From NCBI RefSeq assembly GCF_002797355.1, contig NZ_KZ454940.1:558001-622000 (forward strand): a stretch of 64,000 nt of DNA. Direction: 5' to 3'. Below are positions 48,413-58,033 of the stretch, in pieces (the first letter of the stretch is position 1; every line of letters begins with the position of its first letter). The position numbers were made by a program, and so were the translations under genes. The notes under the pieces are model-generated. The model searched no databases and was not told where the DNA came from. It was given only the letters and a program-made list of their open reading frames with translations. This stretch comes from Bacillus xiapuensis. Its GTDB lineage: Bacteria > Bacillota > Bacilli > Bacillales > Domibacillaceae.

Positions 48413-49660
48413 TTACGGCAGCTTGCAGGCGGGATAAACAGCTTCATAAACATCCAGTGCAGCTTGCAGGCCTTGCCCCGTCTGAATGGTTGCTCCGTGG
48501 CGAAGCAGCACCGCTTCAAGAGCCGCCAGCACGAATAAAATATTTTCTTTTCGGCAGCTGTAGCCCATCGTACCGATTCGCCAAATCCTTCCGTGAAGCG
48601 GGCCAAATGAACTGGCAATCTCCACTCCAAACTGATTCAGCAGCATCTCTCTTACTGAATCTCCATCGATGCCGGCAGGGATATTCACGCACGTTACCAT
48701 AGGCAGCTTCCACGAGACATCATTAAATAACGTTAAACCCATTGCCTTAAGCCCGTTCGTCAGGGCTTGTTCGTGGAAGCGATGTCTTTCCGCACGCTTT
48801 GCCAGCCCTTCCTGTAATACAATCCGCACCCCCTCACGCAATGCATAAAGCATAGATGTTGCTTCTGTATGGTGATTTAACCGTCTAGGCCCCCAATAGT
48901 CCTGCAGCTGGCTTAAGTCCAAGTAATTGCTGCAAATGGGGTGCTGCACATTGGACCGGTCTTGCTCCGTCGCCACGCCTCTTTCTACTTTTTTTCGAAC
49001 GGACAGCACTTGTTCGATGCGCTCATTATACGTAATGGGCGCCATACCTGAAGGAATGGACAAGCACTTTTGCGTCCCGCCAATCACGGCATCCAGCTGC
49101 CATTCATCCACTTTCACTTCTGTTCCCCCAATAGTGGCGACCGCATCGACAATGCTTAACACATCCAGTTCCCGGCAAGCAGGCCCGATCCTGTCTAACG
49201 GCTGCATACAGCCTGTCGATGTTTCCCCATGAACAAGCGCAAGCACTTTTGGTTTGATCCTTTTTAATTCGTCTATAATCACCTGCTGGTCAAATACTTC
49301 TCCCCAAGGACATTCAATGGTGTGAATGTCCGCCCCATTACGCTCAGCAATTTCCGTTAGCAAATGGCCGAATCTCCCGTATATAGGAATCAACACTTTA
49401 TCTCCCGGTGCTATTACGCTGCACAATACCGCCTCAATCCCCGCCCGCGATGTTCCGTCAACCGGAAAGGCCCATTGGTTTTTTGTGCGGAACACCTGGC
49501 GAAGCATTTCCATCGTTTCATTCATCATTTTCGTGAAAGCCGGATCAAATTGGCCGAGTATGGGCTGACTCAGCGCACGCAGCACTCTCGGATCCGCCTC
49601 TACAGGCCCCGGAGTCATAATCGTTCGCAATGGCGCATTTATTTCTTGATACGTTTTCAT
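48413..49660 (-). CDS. pucG: (S)-ureidoglycine--glyoxylate aminotransferase
   Basis: 415 residues (B. subtilis PucG is 416). PLP class-V aminotransferase: N-terminal RTIMTPGPVEADPRVLRAL, Asp in LSIVDAVATIGG, PLP-Lys in VIGGTQKCLSIPSG. It converts ureidoglycine and glyoxylate to oxalurate and glycine. The start overlaps the pucF stop by four bases (ATGA), so the two are coupled. Its 3' end (final codons YPACKLP) lies inside a sequence resembling the dispersed element. Confidence 0.94.
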   Translation of the reverse strand: MKTYQEINAPLRTIMTPGPVEADPRVLRALSQPILGQFDPAFTKMMNETMEMLRQVFRTKNQWAFPVDGTSRAGIEAVLCSVIAPGDKVLIPIYGRFGHLLTEIAERNGADIHTIECPWGEVFDQQVIIDELKRIKPKVLALVHGETSTGCMQPLDRIGPACRELDVLSIVDAVATIGGTEVKVDEWQLDAVIGGTQKCLSIPSGMAPITYNERIEQVLSVRKKVERGVATEQDRSNVQHPICSNYLDLSQLQDYWGPRRLNHHTEATSMLYALREGVRIVLQEGLAKRAERHRFHEQALTNGLKAMGLTLFNDVSWKLPMVTCVNIPAGIDGDSVREMLLNQFGVEIASSFGPLHGRIWRIGTMGYSCRKENILFVLAALEAVLLRHGATIQTGQGLQAALDVYEAVYPACKLP

Positions 49661-50925
49661 TGCTCGTTCCCCCCATCTTCATACGCTAATTGGTATAAAA
49701 TCTTGATTAATAGCTGAATGCCTTTTTCTAAATCTTCTGTTCTTGTAAATTCATATGGTGAATGGCTAATCCCTTTGTGGCTCGGGACGAATAACAAAGA
49801 GGCCGGACAGAACTGGTCGAAAACCTGCGAGTCATGGCCGGCTCCGCTCGTCATTTTCTTAAATGGAATTTGTTCTCTTTTTAATATGGATTCTGAAATT
49901 TCAGTTAATCCTTTACACATTTTGACCGGCTTTTCATCCATCCACTTATCAATATGCAGCCGTGTACCATGCCTGCTTGCAACCGCAGCAAATTGCTTAA
50001 ATATCTCCTCACAAAATTGGAACAGAACACACTCATCACTGTGGCGGATGTCGATACTAAAAACTGCTTTCCCCGGAATGACGTTTGCCGCATTTGGCTC
50101 TAGGTGAATTTGTCCAACTGTCGCAACAAGGTCAGGGGCCGTTTCCTTCGCCTGCTGCATGAGGAGCTGAATAAGCTCAGCTGCTGCATGCATGGCGTCT
50201 TTACGCCAGCCCATCGGTGTTGTGCCCGCATGGTTGCTTTCTCCCGCCACCGTGACGGTATACCTCCGCTGTCCCACAATATGGCTGACAACCCCAATGG
50301 ATTTTCCTTCCCTCTCCAGCACCTCCCCTTGCTCAATATGCAGCTCAATAAAGCAATCGATGTCATTCCGCTTAGGGTCCGGATACTTTCCTTGGCCAAA
50401 GCCAGCTTGCTGCATGGCTTCCACAAAACGAATGCCTTCAGCATCCGCCAAATGCTGAGCCTTTTCCAATGATTTCATCCCCGTAATACTGCCGGATCCC
50501 CAATACGTCATCGGAAAGCGACTTCCTTCTTCTTCACATAACGAGACAACTTCTATATTCTTTTTGGGCAACCCATAATGCTCTTTTAAATATTGAACAG
50601 CTATTAGCCCAGCGATGATTCCGTATGCTCCATCATATTTCCCCCCATTAACAACCGTATCAATGTGGGAACCAGTTAAAATAGCGGAATCATGCCCCTG
50701 TCTGCCAGGCAATCTGCCAAATAAATTCCCCGCATCATCATAATAAGCATGAAGGCCAATCTCTTTCATCCGTTTCTCCACAGCCCGTTGCGCAAGCTGC
50801 CAATCCTTCGAATACAATGAGCGCGTAACGCCATTGCTTTCGTTCCTCCCAAACGAAGCCAGCCAGTCGACCAGCTCTTCAATTTGCTTATATAAGGCCA
50901 TTGACTGTTCTGCACTGATGATCAA
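49657..50925 (-). CDS. pucF: Allantoate amidohydrolase
   Basis: 422 residues, M20 metallopeptidase fold. LTGSHIDTVVNGGKYDGAYG (metal His/Asp), SLCEEEGSRFPMTYWGSGS (catalytic Glu pair), HIEQGEVLEREGKSIGVV and SGAGHDSQVF (metal His). It hydrolyses allantoate to ureidoglycine, CO2 and ammonia. The start is TTG at 50925 with GGGGGA six bases upstream. First gene of the minus-strand puc arm, divergent from pucR, so the shared ~180-base region carries both promoters. Confidence 0.94.
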   Translation of the reverse strand: MIISAEQSMALYKQIEELVDWLASFGRNESNGVTRSLYSKDWQLAQRAVEKRMKEIGLHAYYDDAGNLFGRLPGRQGHDSAILTGSHIDTVVNGGKYDGAYGIIAGLIAVQYLKEHYGLPKKNIEVVSLCEEEGSRFPMTYWGSGSITGMKSLEKAQHLADAEGIRFVEAMQQAGFGQGKYPDPKRNDIDCFIELHIEQGEVLEREGKSIGVVSHIVGQRRYTVTVAGESNHAGTTPMGWRKDAMHAAAELIQLLMQQAKETAPDLVATVGQIHLEPNAANVIPGKAVFSIDIRHSDECVLFQFCEEIFKQFAAVASRHGTRLHIDKWMDEKPVKMCKGLTEISESILKREQIPFKKMTSGAGHDSQVFDQFCPASLLFVPSHKGISHSPYEFTRTEDLEKGIQLLIKILYQLAYEDGGNEQ

Positions 50926-51109
50926 ACAGATCCCCCCTGCTCTGTTACCTATATCCCATTCATTAATGTGACTTTTTGTAACATCATTTGTAATATATAT
51001 TGATTTTAAAGTACATACTTGTTAAAATCATTGGCATAAATGTAGAATATTCTGTTAATTATTTGGTTATCTTAACTAAAATTTCACCACCCATAAGGAG
51101 AGGGGACAC
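50926..51109. promoter_or_regulatory. pucF/pucR divergent control region
   Basis: AT-rich intergenic region. TTATTTGGTTATC at about 51058-51070 resembles the B. subtilis PucR box (WWWCNTTGGTTAA) with mismatches. No full match was found. Confidence 0.4.
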
Positions 51110-52741
51110 ATGAAATTAAATGAATTATTGGAACTTCCCGTATTTAAAGGCACCGTCCTGCTTGCGGGAGAACAAAGCGCTGAATGTGAAGTAAACACCG
51201 TTAATATGATGGATGCTCCTGATATCATCCACTTCTTAAAGAGGAATGAATTACTGATCACCACCGCCTTCCATTTCAAGGATGACCTCGATTCATTGCT
51301 GCAGCTAATGAAAGAAATGGCGAAACACGGCTGTTCGGGATTAGGAATTAAAACAAAACGGTTTCTGCAAGAAATACCGGAAGCGGCAATATCGCTTGCA
51401 AATGAGCTCCGCTTTCCTCTTCTGGAAATCCCCGTCCACACTTCATTGGACGATATAGTGAACAAGTCCCTCAGCCATATTCTTGACCGGCGCACCAATG
51501 AACTTCATCACGCTATGAAAGTGCATCAGCAATTTACTAGTCAAATTATGAATGGTAAAGGGATCCGCAATCTCCTTGACAGTCTATCTTCTCTTATTCA
51601 TCTTCCGGCTGTTCTGCTAAATCATCAATTGCAGCCAGCTGCAGAGCCTGTTCAACCCTGTTCGATTTATCAGGATATGGAAGATTTAGTTGCGGACGGT
51701 CTCCACTTTCATTTTCCGAAATCATCCATGTCCGCATTCTCATTTATCCGTAACACCCGGGAGACGGTTACCCTTTTTCCCGTTTATACACACCAGCAAT
51801 GCAGCTATCTGTGCGTATTGGGATTCATCCCGCCGTCCGACCGCTCAACGATTCTAACTATTAAGCAGGCATCGAATGTCGTTGCTTTTGAATTAATGAA
51901 AGAAAATGCCTTAAAGCAAAATGCAAGGCGGACTCAAAATGAATTTTTTCATAACTTGATCAACGGGACCTTTACCACCGCTGAAGAAATCGCAAGCCGC
52001 GGAAAAGAATTCGGCTTGTTAAATGACAGCCGCTATGTTTGCGCAGTCGGCCAAATCGGGGACCGCAACCAAAACGTTTCGTTTGCACGGCACCAGTCTG
52101 AGCACGAGCTGATTTACAATACAATTGAGTCGGAAATGCAGCGTTACCCCCATAAAATTCATTTATTCACCTTGAATCATATGTACATCCTGCTGCTTCA
52201 GGCGAAAGACAACTGGAAAGAAACAGACGAAACCTTCCTCTCTTTTTTACAGGACATACAAGCGAAGATCTTCACTCACTTCCAAAAGGATCTCTCATTC
52301 GGCATCAGCAATTTCGCCCAGCAGCTGATCCACGTTCCCGCCTCCTGCAAAGAAGCAACCGACACGCTGCACTTTGGGCATCTATCTGGAAAGAAACGAT
52401 TTATTGAATGCTACCAGCCTAAGGAAGTGCCGGAGATTTTACGCATGGTTCCCTGCGATCAATTGGAAAAGTTTTGCACAAACACTTTCCAGCCCTTTGC
52501 CCGCGTGCCGAAGAAAGACCAGCAAACACTGCTCCAAACTTTGTCCGTTTATTTAGAAACGCATTGCCAGCTGTCCGAAACAGCCAACCGATTATTTGTA
52601 CACCGCAATACGGTCATCTACCGTTTAGAGAAGTGCGAGGACATCCTCGGAAGAAGCTTGAAAGAACCGGATGAAACACTGCGCCTGCGCCTCGCTTTCA
52701 GAGTCAAAGCATTACTTCAGGGAAGCAGCCCACTTTCTTAA
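51110..52741 (+). CDS. pucR: PucR-family purine catabolism regulator
   Basis: 543 residues (B. subtilis PucR 531). N-terminal PucR domain (LNELLELPVFKGTVLLAGEQSAECEVNTVNMMDAPD, split across residues 1-40, with FLKRNELLITTAF after it), a middle GGDEF-like/CdaR region, and the C-terminal HTH LSETANRLFVHRNTVIYRLEKCEDILGRSL. AGGAGAGG precedes the ATG. In B. subtilis PucR activates the puc genes during nitrogen limitation with allantoin-type effectors. Its place between the two arms of catabolic genes supports the same role. Confidence 0.95.
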   Translation: MKLNELLELPVFKGTVLLAGEQSAECEVNTVNMMDAPDIIHFLKRNELLITTAFHFKDDLDSLLQLMKEMAKHGCSGLGIKTKRFLQEIPEAAISLANELRFPLLEIPVHTSLDDIVNKSLSHILDRRTNELHHAMKVHQQFTSQIMNGKGIRNLLDSLSSLIHLPAVLLNHQLQPAAEPVQPCSIYQDMEDLVADGLHFHFPKSSMSAFSFIRNTRETVTLFPVYTHQQCSYLCVLGFIPPSDRSTILTIKQASNVVAFELMKENALKQNARRTQNEFFHNLINGTFTTAEEIASRGKEFGLLNDSRYVCAVGQIGDRNQNVSFARHQSEHELIYNTIESEMQRYPHKIHLFTLNHMYILLLQAKDNWKETDETFLSFLQDIQAKIFTHFQKDLSFGISNFAQQLIHVPASCKEATDTLHFGHLSGKKRFIECYQPKEVPEILRMVPCDQLEKFCTNTFQPFARVPKKDQQTLLQTLSVYLETHCQLSETANRLFVHRNTVIYRLEKCEDILGRSLKEPDETLRLRLAFRVKALLQGSSPLS

Positions 52742-52790
52742 AAACAAGACGTGCCGGCAACGTTATATATACATTTTGCCGCAGCAATCC

Positions 52791-52830
52791 AGTCAAACAG
52801 CCCCAAGGGGAATGTTTGACTTTTTCTTTT
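52791..52830 (+). terminator. Terminator after pucR
   Basis: Arms AGTCAAACA (52791-52799) and TGTTTGACT (52813-52821) with inner CCCC/GGGG pairing, then T5CT6. Confidence 0.85.
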
Positions 52831-53554
52831 TTCACAAGGTCCAGCTCCATACCCCAAAAGAAGGCACTCTTTTCCCCCTGCTCACTTTTAGTTAAATAGC
52901 ACAAATAGATATCAAAAAATTCACACTTCTTCTAATGACTTTGAAACGAAGATGACATACACTTTATCTATGTTAGATTTTCTAACATTTAAAGTAATAA
53001 AAACTTACACGAAGGAGCTGATCAGTGCGCTTATGATTTTATTGATTCACCGTAGAACAAAGCCCGCTACTATGCAAGTGCGGAGGAAGCATTCCGACCG
53101 ATTCCATTTGAACTTTTTTAAGAGAACAGCGAGTGAGCAAAATGAATTCTGCTTTTAAAAAGCAATAATCGCAGCTCTATAACGGAATGAACCGAGAAAT
53201 ATATAGCATGAGGAATCAGGAGGCAAGCGAAAGAAACTTTGAATTAACCTCATCGTTCGATGGCTCCTTATCTAAAGAATACAAACGCCGGCTCAAAGAG
53301 CATTTTGAGAAGCAATTCAAATCGTACCTGATGGCTATTTAAAGATGATGACCTTCAAAATAAACACCCTTGTACCGTGATTTAACTCGACCGGCCTCTT
53401 AGTCTTGACCAGATGATTCAGCATTTTTTCTTCACAGACTGAAGAGCTTGGATTTCGTTTATCGTGATTTGTTAGAGAGCACGCAAGAAGAGATTCAAGA
53501 CCAAACAGCGGGGGAAAGGTTTCCTCAATTAAAGAAGATAAAGGGGGAATACAG
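52831..53554. other. Long intergenic region before the urate permease
   Basis: No confident gene. A 51-codon plus-strand frame at 53187-53342 (ends HFEKQFKSYLMAI) looks protein-like but has no ribosome site or family. Fragments around 52950-53158 are similar. Possibly remnants of a deleted gene. Confidence 0.35.
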
Positions 53555-54859
53555 ATGAATTCAACCGTATTATCGTTAGGATTTCAGCACGTCATGGCCA
53601 TGTATGCGGGAGCTATTCTTGTACCGCTCCTTGTCGGCAGAGCACTGGGTCTTAATCCGGAGCAGCTGTCCTACTTGGTCGCGATCGACTTATTAACTTG
53701 CGGTATCGCTACGTTATTGCAAGCGTGGAAAAATAAGTACTTTGGGATTGGACTTCCCGTTGTATTAGGCGCTTCGTTTGTCGCATTGCCGCCGATGATC
53801 GCTATCGGATCGCAGCATGGAATTTCCGCCATTTACGGATCCATTATAGCCGCCGGACTGTTTATTTTCTTATTTGCCCGCTATCTTGGAAAGCTTGTAA
53901 GGTTCTTTCCTCCTGTTGTCACAGGCACGGTTGTCGTCATCATTGGACTGTCACTAATTCCCTCAGGCATCCGTAACATGGCAGGCGGTGCGGGAAAACC
54001 GGACTTCGGCAGCCTAGAGAACTTAATGTTATCGATGAGCGTGATTGCAGTCATCCTTATTATCAATCGCTTCTTTAAAGGATTTGCCCGCGCGCTTTCC
54101 GTGCTCTTAGGAATCATTATCGGGACCGTGCTGGCGGCAATGATGGGGAGAATCCGTTTTCATGAGGTAGCAGAAGCTTCATGGTTCCACATCCCCCGCC
54201 CGTTCTATTTCGGTGCTCCCTCCTTTGAGCTCGGCCCGATTCTAACGATGTTAATCGTCGGACTGGTCATTGTCGTGGAATCAACCGGTGTATTTTTGGC
54301 CTTAGGGAAAATTTGCAACCGCCCCCTTACCCGGGAAGACCTTGCCCGAGGATACCGGGCAGAAGGCTTGGCGATCATCTTAGGCGGGATTTTTAACGCC
54401 TTCCCTTATAACACCTTTGCACAAAACGTAGGGCTAGTTCAATTATCCCGAAACAAATCTACGAATGTGGTCGTTGCTGCCGGGATCATCCTCGTTCTTC
54501 TTGGTTTAGTTCCTAAAATTGCGGCTCTTGCGACCATTATTCCTGCCCCCGTTCTTGGCGGCGCCACGGTTATATTGTTTGGCATGGTCGTGTCTTCAGG
54601 AATTAAAATGCTGAGCTCAGTAGATTTCAGCAACCAGCACAACGCGCTCATTATCGCTTGCTCGATTTCTCTGGGACTTGGAGCCACGGTCGTCCCTGAA
54701 CTATTTAGTCAATTGCCCGCTGGATTGAAAATCATCGTGAGCGACGGGGTAATTACCGGCAGTTTAACGGCCGTCTTTATGAATCTGTTTTTTAACTTTC
54801 GCTCTATGTCTCCTCCTGCCCTTGCGCATGAAGAAACAGAGACAGCCCATGTTTCTTAA
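53555..54859 (+). CDS. pucJ: NCS2 urate/xanthine-type permease (PucJ/PucK-like)
   Basis: 434 residues, 14-TM nucleobase/ascorbate (NCS2) transporter. N-terminal QH motif in SLGFQHVMAMYAGAILVPL, GASFVALPPMIAIG, and the signature TM8 ESTGVFLALGKI plus NAFPYNTFAQNVGLVQLS. Urate and xanthine permeases share these; B. subtilis has the pair PucJ/PucK for urate, and only one gene is here. AAGGGGG precedes the ATG. It leads the plus-strand puc arm, ahead of OHCU decarboxylase and HIU hydrolase, which points to urate. Confidence 0.9.
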   Translation: MNSTVLSLGFQHVMAMYAGAILVPLLVGRALGLNPEQLSYLVAIDLLTCGIATLLQAWKNKYFGIGLPVVLGASFVALPPMIAIGSQHGISAIYGSIIAAGLFIFLFARYLGKLVRFFPPVVTGTVVVIIGLSLIPSGIRNMAGGAGKPDFGSLENLMLSMSVIAVILIINRFFKGFARALSVLLGIIIGTVLAAMMGRIRFHEVAEASWFHIPRPFYFGAPSFELGPILTMLIVGLVIVVESTGVFLALGKICNRPLTREDLARGYRAEGLAIILGGIFNAFPYNTFAQNVGLVQLSRNKSTNVVVAAGIILVLLGLVPKIAALATIIPAPVLGGATVILFGMVVSSGIKMLSSVDFSNQHNALIIACSISLGLGATVVPELFSQLPAGLKIIVSDGVITGSLTAVFMNLFFNFRSMSPPALAHEETETAHVS

Positions 54860-55097
54860 ACGAATGCGCAAGCGCCCGCCTAGCGGCATATAAGCTGGAG
54901 CGCCTCAAATGAGGTACAGCAGGCAGCACGGCGAGTGAGCAAACCGGTGCTGTCTTATCGCAGTAACAATTCAGGCCCTGCACGATGCAGAGCGCAGCCT
55001 TTGTTCTTCTTTTCAAAAGCGGAAAAGAAAAGAAACCTCCGCGGTTTGAAGATTCAATTTATATTGGCTTAACAGTTAAAAAAAGGAGCGGCGATCC
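54860..55097. other. Intergenic region with dispersed-repeat copy
   Basis: 54985-55045 carries the TTTGTTCTTCTTTTCAAAAG, then CGGAAAAGAAAAGAAACCTC and CGCGG repeat. No gene. Confidence 0.5.
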
Positions 55098-55592
55098 ATG
55101 ATTCCGATGAAAGCTTTAAATGAAATGCCACTGTCTGAGTTTGTCGAAAGGTTAAAGGATATATGCGAACACTCTCCCTGGGTCATGGAAAGATCAGCAG
55201 CATTTCGGCCATTTCATTCCCGGGAGAGCCTATGTGAACAAATCATCACCGTCATTCAAACAGCGAGTGAAGAAGAAAAGCGGAAGATCATCCAAGCCCA
55301 CCCCCATCTCGGGACGCGGCAGCCGATCAGTACGCTTTCCCAAAGCGAACAAAAAGGAGCGGGGCTGAGCCAGCTGTCAGACACAGAATATGAGCGGCTG
55401 CTGGATATGAATAAAACGTACGTTCAGCAGTTCGGATTCCCCTTTATTTTGGCTGTTCGCGGAAAGAACAAAGAGGATATTTTTCAAGCGATGCAAAACC
55501 GATTGAAAAATTCAAAAGAGCAAGAATTTACTCAGGCCTTATCAGAAATCTATCAAATTATTCGGCTGAGAATCGAAGATCAAATTGCGTAA
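55098..55592 (+). CDS. uraD: OHCU decarboxylase, stand-alone
   Basis: 164 residues. 2-oxo-4-hydroxy-4-carboxy-5-ureidoimidazoline decarboxylase, producing (S)-allantoin. Family motifs: FVERLKDICEHSPWVMERS, IIQAHPHLGTR (catalytic His) and FGFPFILAVRGKNKEDI. AAAAGGAG precedes the ATG. In B. subtilis the same domain is the N-terminal half of PucL, fused to uricase; here the reading frame stops after the decarboxylase, and no uricase domain follows. Confidence 0.94.
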   Translation: MIPMKALNEMPLSEFVERLKDICEHSPWVMERSAAFRPFHSRESLCEQIITVIQTASEEEKRKIIQAHPHLGTRQPISTLSQSEQKGAGLSQLSDTEYERLLDMNKTYVQQFGFPFILAVRGKNKEDIFQAMQNRLKNSKEQEFTQALSEIYQIIRLRIEDQIA

Positions 55593-55606
55593 AGAGGTGT
55601 AAAGAG

Positions 55607-55960
55607 ATGAAGGGACTGACTACCCATATTTTGGACTTAACCCATGGCCAGCCTGCTTCAGGGGTGGATATTGAGCTCTACCGTTTGGAAGGAGCCGGCA
55701 AGCATTTACTGCACACTGCCGCCACTAACACGGATGGGCGGCTGGATAATCCACTTCTCCCTTTCGATAACATGCGGACTGGAGAGTATGAACTGCTGTT
55801 TTATATAGGAGATTATTTCAGGAAGAAAGGGGTGCCTCTATCAAATCCAGCCTTTCTCGATAAGGTATCCGTGCGAATCGGCCTTGATGGCCGCTCGCCC
55901 CGTTATCATGTCCCGTTGCTCATTTCTCCATGGGGCTATCAAGTCTACCGGGGCAGCTAA
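55607..55960 (+). CDS. uraH: 5-hydroxyisourate hydrolase
   Basis: 117 residues, transthyretin-like. N-terminal LTTHILDLTHGQPASGVDIELYR, DGRLDNPLL, and the C-terminal YHVPLLISPWGYQVYRGS signature (active-site His, Arg and the YRGS tail). It hydrolyses 5-hydroxyisourate, the immediate product of urate oxidation, to OHCU. AGAGGTG precedes the ATG. Fifteen bases after uraD; ends about 50 bases before the flavoprotein start. Confidence 0.96.
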   Translation: MKGLTTHILDLTHGQPASGVDIELYRLEGAGKHLLHTAATNTDGRLDNPLLPFDNMRTGEYELLFYIGDYFRKKGVPLSNPAFLDKVSVRIGLDGRSPRYHVPLLISPWGYQVYRGS

Positions 55961-56009
55961 TCCGCCTTGATTCAATTCATCTCATCCTAAGTTGAAAGGA
56001 ATGGTTACT

Positions 56010-57440
56010 ATGAGCTTAGAAGCTTTAAATAAACAAGTAAAAACCGATCTTTCTTATCTCACATTCGGCAAAAATGACTGGGTGCGGCCGCTTTGCCATC
56101 CCGAGGGTCATGTGTATGACGCCGTTATCATCGGAGGCGGCCAATGCGGCTTAGGGATTACTTTCGGCCTTTTGCGTGAACGAATTTCCAATATTCTTGT
56201 TATCGATGAAAATCCTGAAGGGCAGGAAGGGCCATGGACCACGTACGCCCGAATGATGACATTACGCACACCTAAGGATTTAACCTCTATTGACCTTGGT
56301 ATTCCATCGCTTACATTTCGCTCTTGGTGGGAAGCTCAATTCGGATCAAAAAGCTGGGAAGAGATGGTGAAAATCCCAAGGGGCGAGTGGATGAACTATC
56401 TGCGCTGGTATCGGAAGGTGCTTAACTTGCCGGTTATAAACGAGGTAAAGCTGAAGCTCATACAGCCGCTCGAAGAAGGGATATACCGCCTGCATATCGA
56501 GGGAGCCGGCGCTCCTTCCAGCACTTTACTGGCCCGCAAAGTGATTTTAGCCACCGGCATTCAAGGGGGTGGCGAGTGGCATGTCCCGCCTATGATTACC
56601 GAAAAGCTGCCACACAGCCTCTATGCCCACACTTCTGAAGATATCCATTTCAAAGCGCTGAAGGGCAAGCGAATCGCTGTTTTGGGAGGCGGCGCCTCAG
56701 CTTTTGACAATACCAACTTTGCTTTATCAGAAGGGGCGGCTGAAGTTCATGTATTTGTCCGCCGCCAAAAGCTTCCGCGCATAAACCCAATCCGCCAAAT
56801 GGAGGATTCTGGGCTGATTGAGCATTTCAATGTGCTATCCGACGCTGATAAATATGCCGTGATTGCCCATTTCTTTAAGCATAATCAGCCGCCTACCAAT
56901 GACACCTTTCAGCGCGCAGCCGCCTGGCCCGGCTTTCACCTGCATTTAGGCGCACCTTGGCTGAATGTGGAGCCCGAAGAAGAAGGCGCAGCAGTCACCA
57001 CGCCGCAAGGCCGATTTAAGTTTGACTTTCTAATTATTAGCACGGGTCTCGTCACCGATCCGGCATTGCGCCCGGAGCTGAAGCTTATCGAAAGCTATAT
57101 TGCCCGCTGGGGAGACCGCTACAAGGCGCCGGCCGGGATATCGAATCCTTTGCTCGATGCCCACCCTTATCTCAGCGCTGGCTTTGCTTTCACAAGCCGT
57201 TATGAAAGACATGAGAAGCATCTGTATGGGCTGTTTGCTTTTAATTATTCCGCTTTAGTCAGCTGCGGCATTTCCGCCTCCGGGCTTTCCGGCTTGAAAT
57301 TTGGAATTCCCAGACTGGTATCCGCCGTCGCGGGTCAGTTCTTCCTTGATAACCGCAAAGAAATACTGCAGGACTTCTACACTTATAACGAAGCAGAATT
57401 TACGGGAGAATGGACAAAAAAGCGCGTCCTGCATGGCTAA
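56010..57440 (+). CDS. FAD/NAD(P)-dependent oxidoreductase in urate operon
   Basis: 476 residues with two dinucleotide-binding loops: DAVIIGGGQCGLGITFGLL (about residue 34) for FAD and RIAVLGGGASAFDNTNFAL (about residue 225) for NAD(P)H, plus LIISTGLV near residue 345. This is the two-Rossmann layout of flavin monooxygenase-like proteins, not the HpxO/PHBH fold of known FAD urate hydroxylases nor the uricase T-fold. The start at 56010 lies nine bases after AAAGGA; earlier in-frame starts are at 55992 and 56001. Co-directional with uraD and uraH and last before a terminator. Candidate urate-oxidising enzyme by context; the direct evidence shows only the flavoprotein family. Confidence 0.8.
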   Translation: MSLEALNKQVKTDLSYLTFGKNDWVRPLCHPEGHVYDAVIIGGGQCGLGITFGLLRERISNILVIDENPEGQEGPWTTYARMMTLRTPKDLTSIDLGIPSLTFRSWWEAQFGSKSWEEMVKIPRGEWMNYLRWYRKVLNLPVINEVKLKLIQPLEEGIYRLHIEGAGAPSSTLLARKVILATGIQGGGEWHVPPMITEKLPHSLYAHTSEDIHFKALKGKRIAVLGGGASAFDNTNFALSEGAAEVHVFVRRQKLPRINPIRQMEDSGLIEHFNVLSDADKYAVIAHFFKHNQPPTNDTFQRAAAWPGFHLHLGAPWLNVEPEEEGAAVTTPQGRFKFDFLIISTGLVTDPALRPELKLIESYIARWGDRYKAPAGISNPLLDAHPYLSAGFAFTSRYERHEKHLYGLFAFNYSALVSCGISASGLSGLKFGIPRLVSAVAGQFFLDNRKEILQDFYTYNEAEFTGEWTKKRVLHG

Positions 57441-57443
57441 AGC

Positions 57444-57490
57444 AGCCGGTGTGTTTCGGCATCTTGCCTTAACGCACCGGCTTTCTTCTT
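57444..57490 (+). terminator. Terminator of the right puc arm
   Basis: Arms AGCCGGTG (57444-57451) and CACCGGCT (57475-57482) with further partial pairing inside, then TTCTTCTT. Confidence 0.75.
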
Positions 57491-58033
57491 GATTGGCCCA
57501 TCCATTGGCACACGCTGCGGCAATCGATTAACAGATCGCCTTTCTGCTTTGTCTTATCTGAAAGGAAAACGACTCATAGATACAGCTCCACAGTCGTTTA
57601 CTGAAACCAGCCAATACAGACTTTCATACCCCTCGCATCCTATCCAAAAAAAGCGGCAAAGGGGTCCTGTCTTCATAAAAGCCTAATTTAGATGTTCATT
57701 TGTCAGGAGAAGTTCAGACAGGGATCAAAATCCAAAGGGGCAATCTTCATATGCTTCCTTCTGTTAATGGGCTCCGACTGTTCCTTTTTCCTTTTTGCGA
57801 TGGTGTTCGGCTATCCATAACGGGCATTGGGAGGGAAAAGCTGCTCTAGGAGCATGTCCAACTTTTGCCGCCCCTTTATTCTCGTGCTGCTGTTCATCTG
57901 AGCATTTCACACACCCCTCCGCCGTAACGTTTGTTTGTTTTCGAAAAATTCTTAAAATTAAACAGCCTTTTTTTTAAACATGTTACATTCAAAATGCAGC
58001 AAGCAAAATAAGAAGAGGAAGGAAGAAAAAATA
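57491..58033. other. Intergenic region, no supported gene
   Basis: About 540 bases. Small plus-strand ORFs lack ribosome sites and recognisable sequence. Confidence 0.4.

Noticed and set aside
52952-53158. Small plus-strand ORFs in the gap before the urate permease
   Set aside because: No ribosome sites, and no recognisable or strongly protein-like sequence.
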